From: Hemileia vastatrix
Lineage: Eukaryota > Basidiomycota > Pucciniomycetes > Pucciniales > Zaghouaniaceae
Direction of reading: 5' to 3'
DNA: 64,000 nucleotides
Assembly: GCA_030280995.1 (NCBI GenBank)
Contig: JASXTE010000007.1
Coordinates: 16,492,501-16,556,500 of the forward strand
The notes below the pieces were generated by a model. The model was given only the letters and a program-made list of their open reading frames with translations. It had not been told where the DNA came from and made no database searches. Positions within the stretch are counted from its first letter, which is position 1. Each line of letters begins with the position of its first letter. The position numbers and the translations under genes were made by a program. Positions 36,701 to 45,442 of this stretch are shown here, one piece after another.

Positions 36701-37726
36701 TTCATCAGAGACTCTCTGTGCTTCACTTTTTAATGCTTGATAACCCTGATCAGTTAACAAACTATTATATCTCTGAGTCAATTGCATATTGTTCATTATA
36801 TGATTTTGCTTGGCAATAATATCTCTCAAGTGCTCATCATTAATTCTTGCTACATCTGGAGTGTTTCTCAATAAGGAAACTGAGTAACTTTCCAGACTCT
36901 CATAGAACTCAGGGTCAAGAGTTTCATCAATCACAGCCATATCAGGATTTATCATTGAGGTAGCAATTAAAAGTAATGGATTAGATACATGAGATAACTG
37001 TCTACTATTCCCAGCTTCTATAGGTCTCAAGGTTTCATCCTGCCTTCCAGATTTACCTGAAGGAACAGAGTCAGCCACAAGAAAAGGCACTTGAGAATCA
37101 ATAGAGGGACGTACCAGGGTTTGCTGGGTATCACCATATTGGGCTTCCTTCTTCTTTTGCCTCCTTGATAAGGGTGGGGAGGAGTGGGGTTTGCCTGGTT
37201 GGGCCTTGATGGACCTACCTGAGGTAATTGATGCTGATTTTGAGCTAAGTAGTCCCACTGTGTGTTGAGCCAGTCCCACTGCCACTTGGACACTTCCACC
37301 ATCTCTTGGGATTGGGGAGCCAATTGTTGTTGATCCCTGGGAGGAAGAGGTTTCCTTTTCTCTTGGAGAGAAGTATTTATTCTTTTCTCCCTTTCTTCCA
37401 AGGCATCTACCCTTACCTTTAGTTTTAAGCTGTCTGTCTTTAACTCCTTTATGTGGGTTGACAGATTCTTTATCTGCTGGGACAACGGCATCTTTTTTAT
37501 CTTGAAGCCTCTTGGAAGCTCTTCTGGTGGGTTTGTCCTGGGTTTCTGATCCTGAGTATTGTCCACTAGGATTTCTACTTCTTCCATTTCCACATCCTGT
37601 TTGTGGCAAGGATTTATTAGTTTGAGAAATTCTTCTTGTTAAAGGAGAACTTACAGAAGTAGGCTCATCATAATCAATTAAGTCTAGTTCTTCTTCACGT
37701 GCAGCAAAACCACTTTGATCAGTCAT
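33782..37726 (-). pseudogene. Gypsy copy 2 Gag-protease-RT (1314 codons)
   Basis: Starts MTDQSGFAAREEELDL. The Gag core (WYESVLLDGNDYSWEDWKKL) lies near residues 590-640, a CCHC knuckle CFKCNKPWQKGHVC near 730, the protease DSGAGGSVVS near 839, and RT in the last 300 residues (CGDYRALNTYTVDDIYPLPR, MPFGPKNAPSVFQKV). The RT active site near residue 1195 reads YIDAII where the other copies have YIDDII, so a metal-binding Asp is lost. Compared with copy 1, an A-run at 37492-37498 has one extra base. This puts the N-terminus in the frame of the long ORF and leaves the coiled-coil Gag part in another frame. It ends at TGA (about 33782). Confidence 0.88.
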
Positions 37727-37835
37727 CTTAAGATTCTACTGAAATGAAGGAAAACAGACAAAAAATTAATTAGTCTTTATTTTTAATTTTTATTTAACAG
37801 AAAAAATAAAATAAAAATAATAATAATAATCTTTT

Positions 37836-38425
37836 TAGGATAAAAATCAACTTAAATAAAATTAATAAAAGAAAAATTTAAAACCAGGATAATTCAATCA
37901 ACTGTAGAAATAAATTAGAATTTCTATTAATTTTTATTTTCAGGATTTAAATCAACTAATTTATTACCAGGATTTATTGTCGATTGAAATAATCAAAATA
38001 TGAATCTTTATTAATAAAATTATTTTAACTGATTACCTAACTACCAGGACTTAATGTCAACTGAAGTAATTTAAATATGAATTTTATTACTTAAAAAGAT
38101 TTATTAGATTACCAGGACTCAAAGTCAACTGAAGTAATGAAATGTTAATTATTTATTAAAAAAAATATATAATTGTCAGGACAATTTGTCAACTGGAACA
38201 ATTAATTAATCAGGACAAATGTCAACTGAAAAATTATAATAATTATTTTATTTAATAAAAATATTATTGTCAGGACAGTTTGTCAACTGGAACAATTAAA
38301 ATTCAAATTAATCAGGACAATTGTCAACTGAAAAATGATAATAATTAATATTAATATATAATTATTTTATTACCTCTGGGACTAAGAACAGTTATTGCTC
38401 TATTATTGTCAACCAGGAAAAATAA
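37836..38425 (-). repeat. Iterated leader motif in Gypsy copy 2
   Basis: Ten to eleven copies of CAGGAC-(5-12 nt)-GTCAACTGAA (plus text) lie between the 5' LTR and Gag. Clear ones start near 38044, 38113, 38179, 38212, 38271 and 38313; weaker ones start near 37838, 37885, 37945, 37970 and 38378. Many contain a tiny GAC/GTC stem, for example GGACTTAATGTC. Spacing is irregular and filled with A/T tracts. Confidence 0.82.
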
Positions 38426-38615
38426 AAAAAAATATAATAATAAAAATAAATTCCAACTACCAGACACCTCCCCCTGCAAAATGAGCAAATTAATGCCACT
38501 TACAGAGTGCTGAGTAAAAGGAAATATGTAGCAAATGAAGAGTGAAGAGTAACCCACAAATAGTAATCACAATAATTACCATGATATATACGATCTTTAG
38601 TCAGTATATGAACTT

Positions 38616-38652
38616 AAGTTTTGGAGCGCGGTTCGATTCCCGTTCGCAGCAA
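38616..38652 (+). other. tRNA T-arm-like sequence in Gypsy leader (possible primer-binding region)
   Basis: GGAGCGCGGTTCGATTCCCG, followed by TTCGCAGCA, resembles the T-arm and 3' end of a tRNA (GGTTCGANTCC box). It lies in the untranslated leader about 140 bp from the 5' LTR. Gypsy copy 1 has the same item at 29488-29522 (GGAGCACGGTTTGATTCCC). Read in the sense of the element it is complementary to such a tRNA end. No full tRNA is present. A role in priming is inference. Confidence 0.5.
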
Positions 38653-38790
38653 AAACTTTTATCACGTGACGTATGACATTTGTCGTTTTCTCGCCTCCAC
38701 TCGTCCTTTACAGGTGCTTGTACGCCGATGGTCCCCTCGATTACGCCTCAAGTAACGTTGCGCCGTCGATATTTCGGAAAGGATCCCAAT

Positions 38791-39612
38791 TGTCAAGGGT
38801 CACTTTTGGTCTAGAAGCTTTGGTACGGTATTATATGAAGATTTTAAGGTATTATTTGACTCTCAATATTTAGATACGTATTTCTCAATCAAGTATGATT
38901 TCTTTTCTCAAAGTAAGAGGTAGATTTAAATATTTTATATAAGTTATAGGATAGAATTACGTTTTGTTGTAAGTACTAAAGATATAAGTTATAATAAATA
39001 AGTTTTAGTGTTATTGTTATTGTAATAAAATGAGTTGGTAAGATAGAATGATTAAAAGACAACAAAAAGAGAGGCCTTTTATAGGCAAAGGAGAGACAAA
39101 GCACGGAAATCAAATTCTAAAAACAGTAGGAAGAGAGAGAGAAAAAGAACATTCCAGAAAGAGTATTTCAAATAATAAAGTTATTCCAAAAAGAAGGCGT
39201 CAAAAAGATGTATTTACAGAGTATGTCAGAAATACATCAATATTTTTAATATTTACTGTAAATGTCAATCCCAAATAAGAAATTTGATTTTTTTGTATAT
39301 ATTTAATATTATTTGAATATTTAAATCTTATTTTATCTTTGTATTTTATTTTTTAAATATAAAGTTTTATTTTTCCCAACCTGTCAATTGAGCACAGTGT
39401 TAGAGAAAAATATAAGGGACAAAATTATAATTTTAATTTTACTTATTTATTTAATTAATTAATTTAATTTTAACATTCTGTAACTAGTTAATTTATAACT
39501 AATTTTAATGTAACTGAATGATAATTAAATAATAATTAAAGATGATAAGGTGCGGCTTCATCCAGTAAATAATTACTTATTTCACTGGGTAAATCTAGTA
39601 GCCTGGCTGACA
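38791..39612 (-). repeat. Gypsy copy 2, 5' LTR with TATA box
   Basis: This is the 822-bp partner of 30845-31666. On the minus strand TATAAAAGG (39075-39083) is a TATA-box candidate placed like that of copy 1. It should drive the genomic RNA that begins in this LTR and reads leftwards. Confidence 0.92.
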
Positions 39613-39617
39613 GATAT

Positions 39618-39853
39618 ACTCACAAAGTCCCTGGGCCCATCTCTGACAATGCTTAGAAGGAAAGATGTCTGTGTGTGGTGATGGGGTTATATTTCCTTTT
39701 TATGTATTTCTTTTTTCTTTTTCTTTATCTTTTCCTTTTCTTTTATTTCTTTTAATTTTCTCATTTCATTTTATTTCTTTTTTTCATTTTGGAGTTGGTT
39801 ATATTTGCATGGGGGGATATCAGTATTATTTTTTCATAACTAAGTGGGGAGGA
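39618..39853 (+). pseudogene. Copia copy 2 Pol C-terminus and 3' untranslated region
   Basis: ACTCACAAAGTCCCTGGGCC continues the RNase H C-terminus interrupted at 30844. It is followed by AGAAGGAAAGATGTCTGTGT, a T/C-rich untranslated stretch and the polypurine tract aagtggggaggatg before the LTR. Confidence 0.85.
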
Positions 39854-39969
39854 TGTTATGCCACTAGGGCTATGTACTTAGTTATTTCTGTGTCGTATAT
39901 ATCCTGTAGTCATGGCGTTCCCTGTTCTCCAGTTCTTTCCAGAGTTCTACAGGCTGACACCACATTACA
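39854..39969 (+). repeat. Copia copy 2, 3' LTR
   Basis: The 116-bp LTR runs from TGTTATGCCACTAGGGC to CTGACACCACATTACA. It is preceded by a polypurine tract and followed by GATTT, the same pentamer that precedes the 5' LTR. It pairs with 15788-15902. Confidence 0.88.
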
Positions 39970-40041
39970 GATTTTAATGTTATAGTAAATCTGTATGAAA
40001 TGAATATGTGTAACAATATTTACATGAGTGCAAAGGTGGGT

Positions 40042-40779
40042 TGAGATGGTCTATGTGGCTAGATCATTGCCTGGATAGCCACATGTTGCCTTGACTTGTG
40101 TGTTGCAGGTTTGAATCCCTGCTGCCTCCCCCCTTTGTCCATGGTTGGCACACTTGTTTTCATGCTGGTGTCAATGTCTTGTTATCCCCACAATATCTCT
40201 ATTCTCCCTCAGCGACCTACGTTGGATGGAAACGTATGTGAAGGCTGGATAAACCCACCCCACTTTGTCAACCTACTCCACTTTGCCAGCTACTCATTTT
40301 CTGGACAAACGTGCTTGGTCATTTGCCTTGGGTCTGCTGCGGAATTCCACTCCCCAAAAATTCTTCCTAAAATCCCTGCCTATCAAACCACAACCCCTCA
40401 AGGATTACCCTCCCCCCCATGGCAACCCCATCAGTGTTCTCTGTAGACACGGCATCAGACTTGGTCCCAGAATAACCAACTTTATTTCATAATGAGATGC
40501 TTACCTGTAGACACGGCATCAGACTTCGTCCCAGAATAACCGGGGAAAAGGTCAGATGTCGTGGCAACAGGTTTATATACATGGTAACTAAGTACATAAT
40601 AATTAGGTACCTAACATTCTCAAGCCACCTGGCTGCCCCCCCACCCATGCTATCCTTTCAATTGCCCTGTTGTTACCTAACTCATTACATTCATTACTCC
40701 CCACTTGTACCTAGCCAATTAGTTAACCATGCCTTCAGGCCCCTAGCTGGGTGAGATTTTAAGAAATTGAAAAAAAAAA
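40042..40779 (+). mobile_element. tRNA-derived SINE with 16-bp target duplication
   Basis: GAGTGCAAAGGTGGGT occurs immediately before (40026-40041) and after (40780-40795). The head has pol III promoter-like boxes: A box TGGCTAGATCATTG near 40060 and B box GGTTTGAATCCC near 40110. The tail ends in an A-run preceded by CTGGGTGAGATTTTAAGAAA. That resembles the 3' end of the LINE at 2428-8159 (TTGGGTGAGATTGTATGAAA), as expected if the LINE enzyme copied it. It contains a small LTR insertion at 40442-40616; without it, it is about 560 bp. Frames inside are not genes. Confidence 0.82.
40442..40616 (-). mobile_element. Miniature Copia-like LTR element inside the SINE
   Basis: An LTR of 111 bp (40506-40616: TGTAGACACGGCATCAGAC to GGTACCTAACA) is preceded by a partial copy of its start (40442-40478) and about 27 bp of internal sequence. 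TTCTC flanks the whole (40437-40441, 40617-40621). The LTR resembles the Copia LTRs here (TATATACAT, AACTAAGTACATA blocks) but belongs to another subfamily. A TRIM-like or heavily deleted element. Confidence 0.75.
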
Positions 40780-40795
40780 GAGTGCAAAGGTGGGT

Positions 40796-42142
40796 GAGCA
40801 TTTCTCAAATTTAGTTGTGTATTGGACATTTAAATAAACTGGTACAACTTTTTGGCACCGGAAGCCACTTTTACCTTCAAATATCTAACTGAATCAAGAA
40901 GGTAATGAGAGCGGGTGTGGAAAGCCTCTTTTATCATAAAAAAGTGTCAATTTTTTCTCCTAACCTTTTCTAGGTTATAAGAGCGGTTGAACATGATCTA
41001 ATAGCCCAAAAGAATATTAGTGAAGTGGTCAATGTCTCGATTTTCTCTTTGTTTTTGACCATGTCACAAAAACTAAGCTCTAATGAATTCCGAGATAAGT
41101 AAGCCATAGTTGTTCAACTTCCAATTTCAGATTTCATTTTGATACCTTGGTGTCACTTTTTTCTATTTTTTTTATTCTTTACCTTTCACCAATTGTTTTT
41201 CTTTTTTTTTTTCCGGCTGCTTTAAAATTTTCACAATCTAATCGTCATAGCAGCGGAATCAACATTTGTTAGTTTTCCCCTGTGCGATTGGCCAAATTCA
41301 GTATTTCAAACTTTTTATAAATCTGATGACAGTACAATTTTAAGAGTTACAGGAGGCGGTAAAATGCTTGGCTTTCTATTGCATAGCCCCTGCTTTCCCC
41401 TGTTTACAGCTGATTGATCGGCAAGTTGAATGGTGAATCTGGTGGGAAGATTAAATCATGCTAAGTAATAGTTGATAAAATGCTTTGAGGACATCTGTTG
41501 CTGAATATTTCACAGCAATATTCTTAGCACTATCAATGGACTCATTGTCTTGTTTTATGTAATCAAAGCTGTGCCGCGTGCTCCGTTCCTCGCGAGAAGA
41601 TTAGGGATTGAAATTTAAGTTGTTTCCACCTGAACTTAACTTCGCTATATGTGAGCCGAGAGGGACACGTCACGCTCGCGCTCCGAGCTCAAGTATCTGC
41701 TGCGCCCATTTGCTATGTTTTAGGAGCTATTCATATTACCTTTCATTATTTCAAGAGAGGGGGGGGGCGTAAGTTCAGTAACCTTCCAACTGGAACACAC
41801 GATACCTTGAGCTTTTTCTTGCATGAGCTGCCTAATGGCATTACTCTTTCTCATTGATAGATTCTAGTCACAGAATGCGTTCAAGTATCAATACAATCAA
41901 AAAAATCGCTTGATCTGCTTTTCGATCAAGGCATAGAGTTTTTTTAGTAACAGTTTTCCGAAAATTGACCAGCCACAAAAACAAATCCCATGAAAATCGA
42001 TCTATTGCATGTTTTCCTTTCGGGATGTAATTCTTTTAAGGTAAATTAGAGGCGGGTTTTAGATTTCACCGCCAAGGTGGGATTCTCCCTCTATTAAGGT
42101 TTTTTAGCACATTTACTTTTTTTTCACCTGCCAAAAATCAGC
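40796..42142. other. Intergenic region without recognisable element
   Basis: I see no gene, terminal repeat or RNA gene here. Base composition is more even than in the flanking transposons, and a 68-codon frame near 41651 has no recognisable features. It is the upstream region of the gene at 42216 and probably host sequence. Confidence 0.5.
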
Positions 42143-42150
42143 TATAAAAA
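42143..42150 (+). promoter_or_regulatory. TATA box candidate for the secreted-protein gene
   Basis: TATAAAAA lies 66-73 bp upstream of the ATG at 42216, in GCTATAAAAAGCAGG. It is followed by a pyrimidine-rich stretch (ATCCTCCTCATACTTC) that could hold the transcription start. Confidence 0.6.
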
Positions 42151-42215
42151 GCAGGATGCCGTCACCATAAATCCTCCTCATACTTCAGATACGAATAACT
42201 ATTATTATATCAGTG

Positions 42216-43170
42216 ATGTTTAAAGCTCTTTATTATTCTTTTTTATTACTATCTTTTCTCTTTGAAAAAATTGAGGGACAGAAACTGCAAGTTTCAATCA
42301 GATCAGCTGATGACTTTTGTATGGTTGTCCCCAAAGACGTAAATACTAACATTGGAGATTCTGAATATCCGGGAGGAATGATTGTAAGCTGTCAGAAACC
42401 AGGAAGAAATGGCCAAGCCACCTTTTCAGGAAACTTTTGGACTTCGGTCAAATATGCAAAACCGAAACCAGGGGTAGTTCAAGTGAGTACCGAAATTTAG
42501 GGAAGGAGAATGTTGCTTTCTGAAAAACAACTGCCTGTTATAAAGTTGACCGGCTGTATAAATCCAGCGGCATCAAAGTAGTAAGTTCAACAAACTAATT
42601 GAACTATGATCATAATTAGATAAAAAAGTCCTATTCAAAGCTTAAATTTTATGTCATGAGAAACAGTCGCTGATGGAAAATTTGATCATTTCGAAAAATG
42701 TGAAGTCTAAATCCGAATGATGCAGGGGGTCAATATGATTCTAATGGTGGAGACAATGGAAAAGGAAACCCTGAGGGAAGTAAATGTGAACAGTAAGTAC
42801 TTGAATGTCATCATTCAATGCTATTAACTGGTGCTTTCAGCTGAAAGAAAATTCATTTTTTGTGTTTACAAATATTTTCTGTAGATACGGAACATATGTA
42901 GAGATTCTCGAACCAAGTGAAAAGAGAGGTTGCATTCGATGCTGCCAGAATCCGTTAAGTGACTTCCTCATGCCCCATTATTTGCGCAATCTTGAAGCAG
43001 AGACTGAGAACTAACCAGTGCATGTCAACTTTCAGCGCTGATTGTGTCATTTCGCGTGATACTGAAGGCTGTCCGACTGTCATACCAGGTGAGCTCATTT
43101 TAATATCTTCAAAAGTCCATGAAAACTTAACGGTACATCTCTTCACACAGGGGAATATAATGGATGTTAA
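42216..43170 (+). CDS. Secreted protein of unknown function, six exons (176 aa); probable host gene
   Basis: My exon model is 42216-42482, 42546-42580, 42706-42792, 42885-42953, 43036-43088 and 43151-43170. All introns are GT-AG, 62-125 bp, and the frame is kept throughout (531 nt). The start MFKALYYSFLLLSFLF is a hydrophobic signal peptide. Later blocks are DDFCMVVPKD, DAGGQYDSNGGDNGKGNPEG, YVEILEPSEKRGCIRCC, and ADCVISRDTEGCPTVIPG ending in a Cys. From memory, this layout of a signal peptide, a DFC motif, a Gly-rich GGQYDSNG segment and paired Cys occurs in secreted proteins of basidiomycetes including rusts; their role is unknown to me. The exon 2 donor could also be 42578. The only non-transposon gene seen. 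Confidence 0.8.
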
Positions 43171-43436
43171 GCTTACAAGAAAAGCAACCACTATTTTGTG
43201 AAAAAGCAGTTTTAAAATTCAAGTAACAAACCAGATTATTATGGTATTATTTTGTTCTCATGATTTTGCTACATTCATCTCTTTTCTGTTTTGCCTTTTC
43301 TTATTTATTACGCAAGCAAAAATACTTTTTACCTTCATATCATGATGTGTAATTAATAATCTTGTGCTAGTATCTTTCACATTCTTCATGATCAAAATTA
43401 CTGGAGATTGTCAATAATACACCTTCTGCCCCTCTC

Positions 43437-43442
43437 AATAAA
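43437..43442 (+). terminator. Possible polyadenylation signal
   Basis: AATAAA lies about 270 nt after the stop of the secreted-protein gene. It is a weak call, as such hexamers are common in AT-rich DNA. The rest of 43171-43584 shows no gene or repeat. Confidence 0.3.
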
Positions 43443-43584
43443 CCACCAGATTTGAAATTCAGTTGAAATGAAGTGTAAAGGTTGATCAAGAGCAAAAGCT
43501 AATGAGATAACTAAGATTTAATCCCATTTGAAATCACATACAACAATAGGTTCCTTAATAACCTCCCAATCTCTCAACAGTTAT

Positions 43585-43668
43585 TATCAGCCTGGATATT
43601 CCCAGGACTGAGTGAAAATTGCTTATAAATTATGTTAAACAGATGTAGTACACAAGGGAACAATAAAT
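43585..43668 (+). repeat. Fragment of LTR family B start
   Basis: TATCAGCCTGGATATTCCCA and the following bases match the start of the LTR at 53058 (TGTCAGCCTGTATATTCCCA...GGACTGA, then CTTATAA(A/G)TTATGTTAA and AGGGGAACAATAA-like blocks). Homology fades after about 80 bp, before the Gypsy LTR at 43716. Confidence 0.65.
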
Positions 43669-43715
43669 AAAGGTATGCAAATTAAGGGGTCTCAAACATT
43701 ACCAAAAATGCTTAG

Positions 43716-44458
43716 TGTCAATGGATTACTTTTGGTCTAGAAGATTTAATGGCAGTCAAATGGCAGTGAAAGGTGGGGAACTCATGATTTCAAAAAGGTA
43801 CATATTCTTTATCTTTATAAGTTTTTAATACTCAATGTAAAGGGAAAAGATAATTATTATTATTACTTTGAAAACTTAGAAGTATGTAGATGTGAATACT
43901 AAGGTAGTAATAGTAGTAATAGATGTGTGTTATATAAATATAATAAACTTGTAAGGTGAGAATGGAATGATCAAAAACAACCAAAATGGGAGGCCTTATA
44001 TAGGCAAAAAGGAGTGAGCCCACAGAGCTAAAATTCTATAGACAGAAGTATGAGAGAAAGAAGATTTCAGAATAAGATATTGCAAATATTAAGAATGTTC
44101 TATAAAGAATGTGTAAATAAAATGTAATTCCTCTATATACCAATTATTTGATTTATTTTAAAGTTTTCTGTAAATGTCAATATTTTTAAAATAATATAAT
44201 TTGAATTTAAATTTTTGTATTAATATATGTTTATTTCACTCCTGACCTGTCATGAGGACAGTGTTGGGGAATAAAAATATGGGGGACATTAATTTTTTAT
44301 ACATTTACTTAATTTACTTATTTTAATTAGTTAAATTATTACAAGTAAATAATTTAAGTAAATATGATACAATTATTAAAATAAGAATTTAAAGGTGTGG
44401 CTAAATCCCAGTAAATAATTAATTATTTTACTGGATGAGTCTAGTAGTCTGGCTGACA
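43716..44458 (-). repeat. Gypsy copy 3, 3' LTR
   Basis: It begins TGTCAATGGATTACTTTTGG and ends AGTCTGGCTGACA in plus text. It shares TGGTCTAGAAG and GGAGGCCTTATATAGGC with the other Gypsy LTRs. No matching 5' LTR is in the window. Confidence 0.85.
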
Positions 44459-45442
44459 CTCCCTCACTCTAAAAAAACAATAAAAAATGCTATGATTTTT
44501 TGTTTTTATATTTCTTTAGTAGAGCAGGAAGGTTAGATATCTCTTTCCCAGGTATCCAAGAATCATACTCAGAAGATTTATTCTTGAATCTCAATAAGTA
44601 TTCAGTACCTTTTTCAGCAGTGATTCTTCTGTCATTTAGAATCTTATCAATTTCCACTGTCTCAGTGATTTCATTAGGGGTCTTCTTTGGTCTTCCCCTC
44701 CTTTTGTGAAATAAATCACTATTGGATGTGTAAGGTTTCAGAAGAGATATTGGAAAAACAGGATGTTTCCTGTCATATGGAGAGTACAGGATAACCTCAA
44801 CTGCATTATCACCAACCATTCTTCTGACAACAAATGGACCTACAAATAAGTCTTTTAATTTGTTATTATCCTGTAAATTGAAGTGGACTTTAGAAATCAG
44901 CACTTCATCACCCTATTTAAAAGTGTATTCCTTATGGGATTTGTAACATCTCTTCTTCTCATATTCACAAGATTTTTCAATACATTTTTGAGCATGACTT
45001 CTGCAAAGTTGTTGCATTTGAAGGAAAGATTTTACACCAGGATGTAAATCCAATTTAGGTATCTTATTATTAGGGGGTGTCAGTTCTGGCAAATCCGCAC
45101 TTAAATTAAGTGCGGATTTCAAACCAAATCAGCACTTACAAATCAGCACTTAAATTTTGCAAAAAAGTCACTTATTTCAAAAAAGGGGGTCAGTTATGAC
45201 CTCAAATCAGCACTTTTTTCCCGTTTTTTTTCACAACCACATTTTGGCCACAAAACATCCCTTCCTTTCTTACCCCATCCCTGTCACATGTGACACACTG
45301 ACCTTCCTCGCTACCTACCCATCAATCCTCGGCACACACCCCTTCCTGACATTTTCAATATTTTGACCAGGCATGTTTACATTCTTTTGTACTTATTTCT
45401 TCTACTTTTTAATCTTTTTTCTTGTTATGTGCCAGTTTCATA

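Larger units (their letters stand above)
30845..39612 (-). mobile_element. Gypsy/chromovirus retrotransposon, copy 2 (8,768 bp), recent insertion
   Basis: Both LTRs are 822 bp (30845-31666 and 38791-39612) and differ at only three positions that I can find. GATAT flanks both sides (30840-30844, 39613-39617) inside the Copia RNase H. The minus-strand content is leader, Gag, protease, RT, a short interrupted RNase H, integrase and a C-terminal chromodomain-like segment. The coding region is the longest in the window (1314 + 584 codons), but stops separate the two parts and the RT box reads YIDA. The lesions appear older than the insertion. Confidence 0.95.
15788..39969 (+). mobile_element. Copia LTR retrotransposon, copy 2, expanded to 24.2 kb by four insertions
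   Basis: The 5' LTR (15788-15902) and 3' LTR (39854-39969) match each other, and GATTT flanks both ends (15783-15787 and 39970-39974). Between them one Copia internal region can be followed through 15903-16686, 18132-20844, 21108-21869, 30414-30844 and 39618-39853. The gaps are MITE 16687-18128 (TSD TCT), MITE 20845-21104 (TSD ACT), Gypsy 21870-30408 (TSD CCCTC) and Gypsy 30845-39612 (TSD GATAT). Removing these with one copy of each duplication leaves about 5,157 bp, against 5,146 bp for copy 1. Confidence 0.92.

Noticed and set aside
38616..38652. A tRNA gene
   Set aside because: Only a T-arm-like and 3' part is visible; no D-arm, anticodon arm or acceptor partner.
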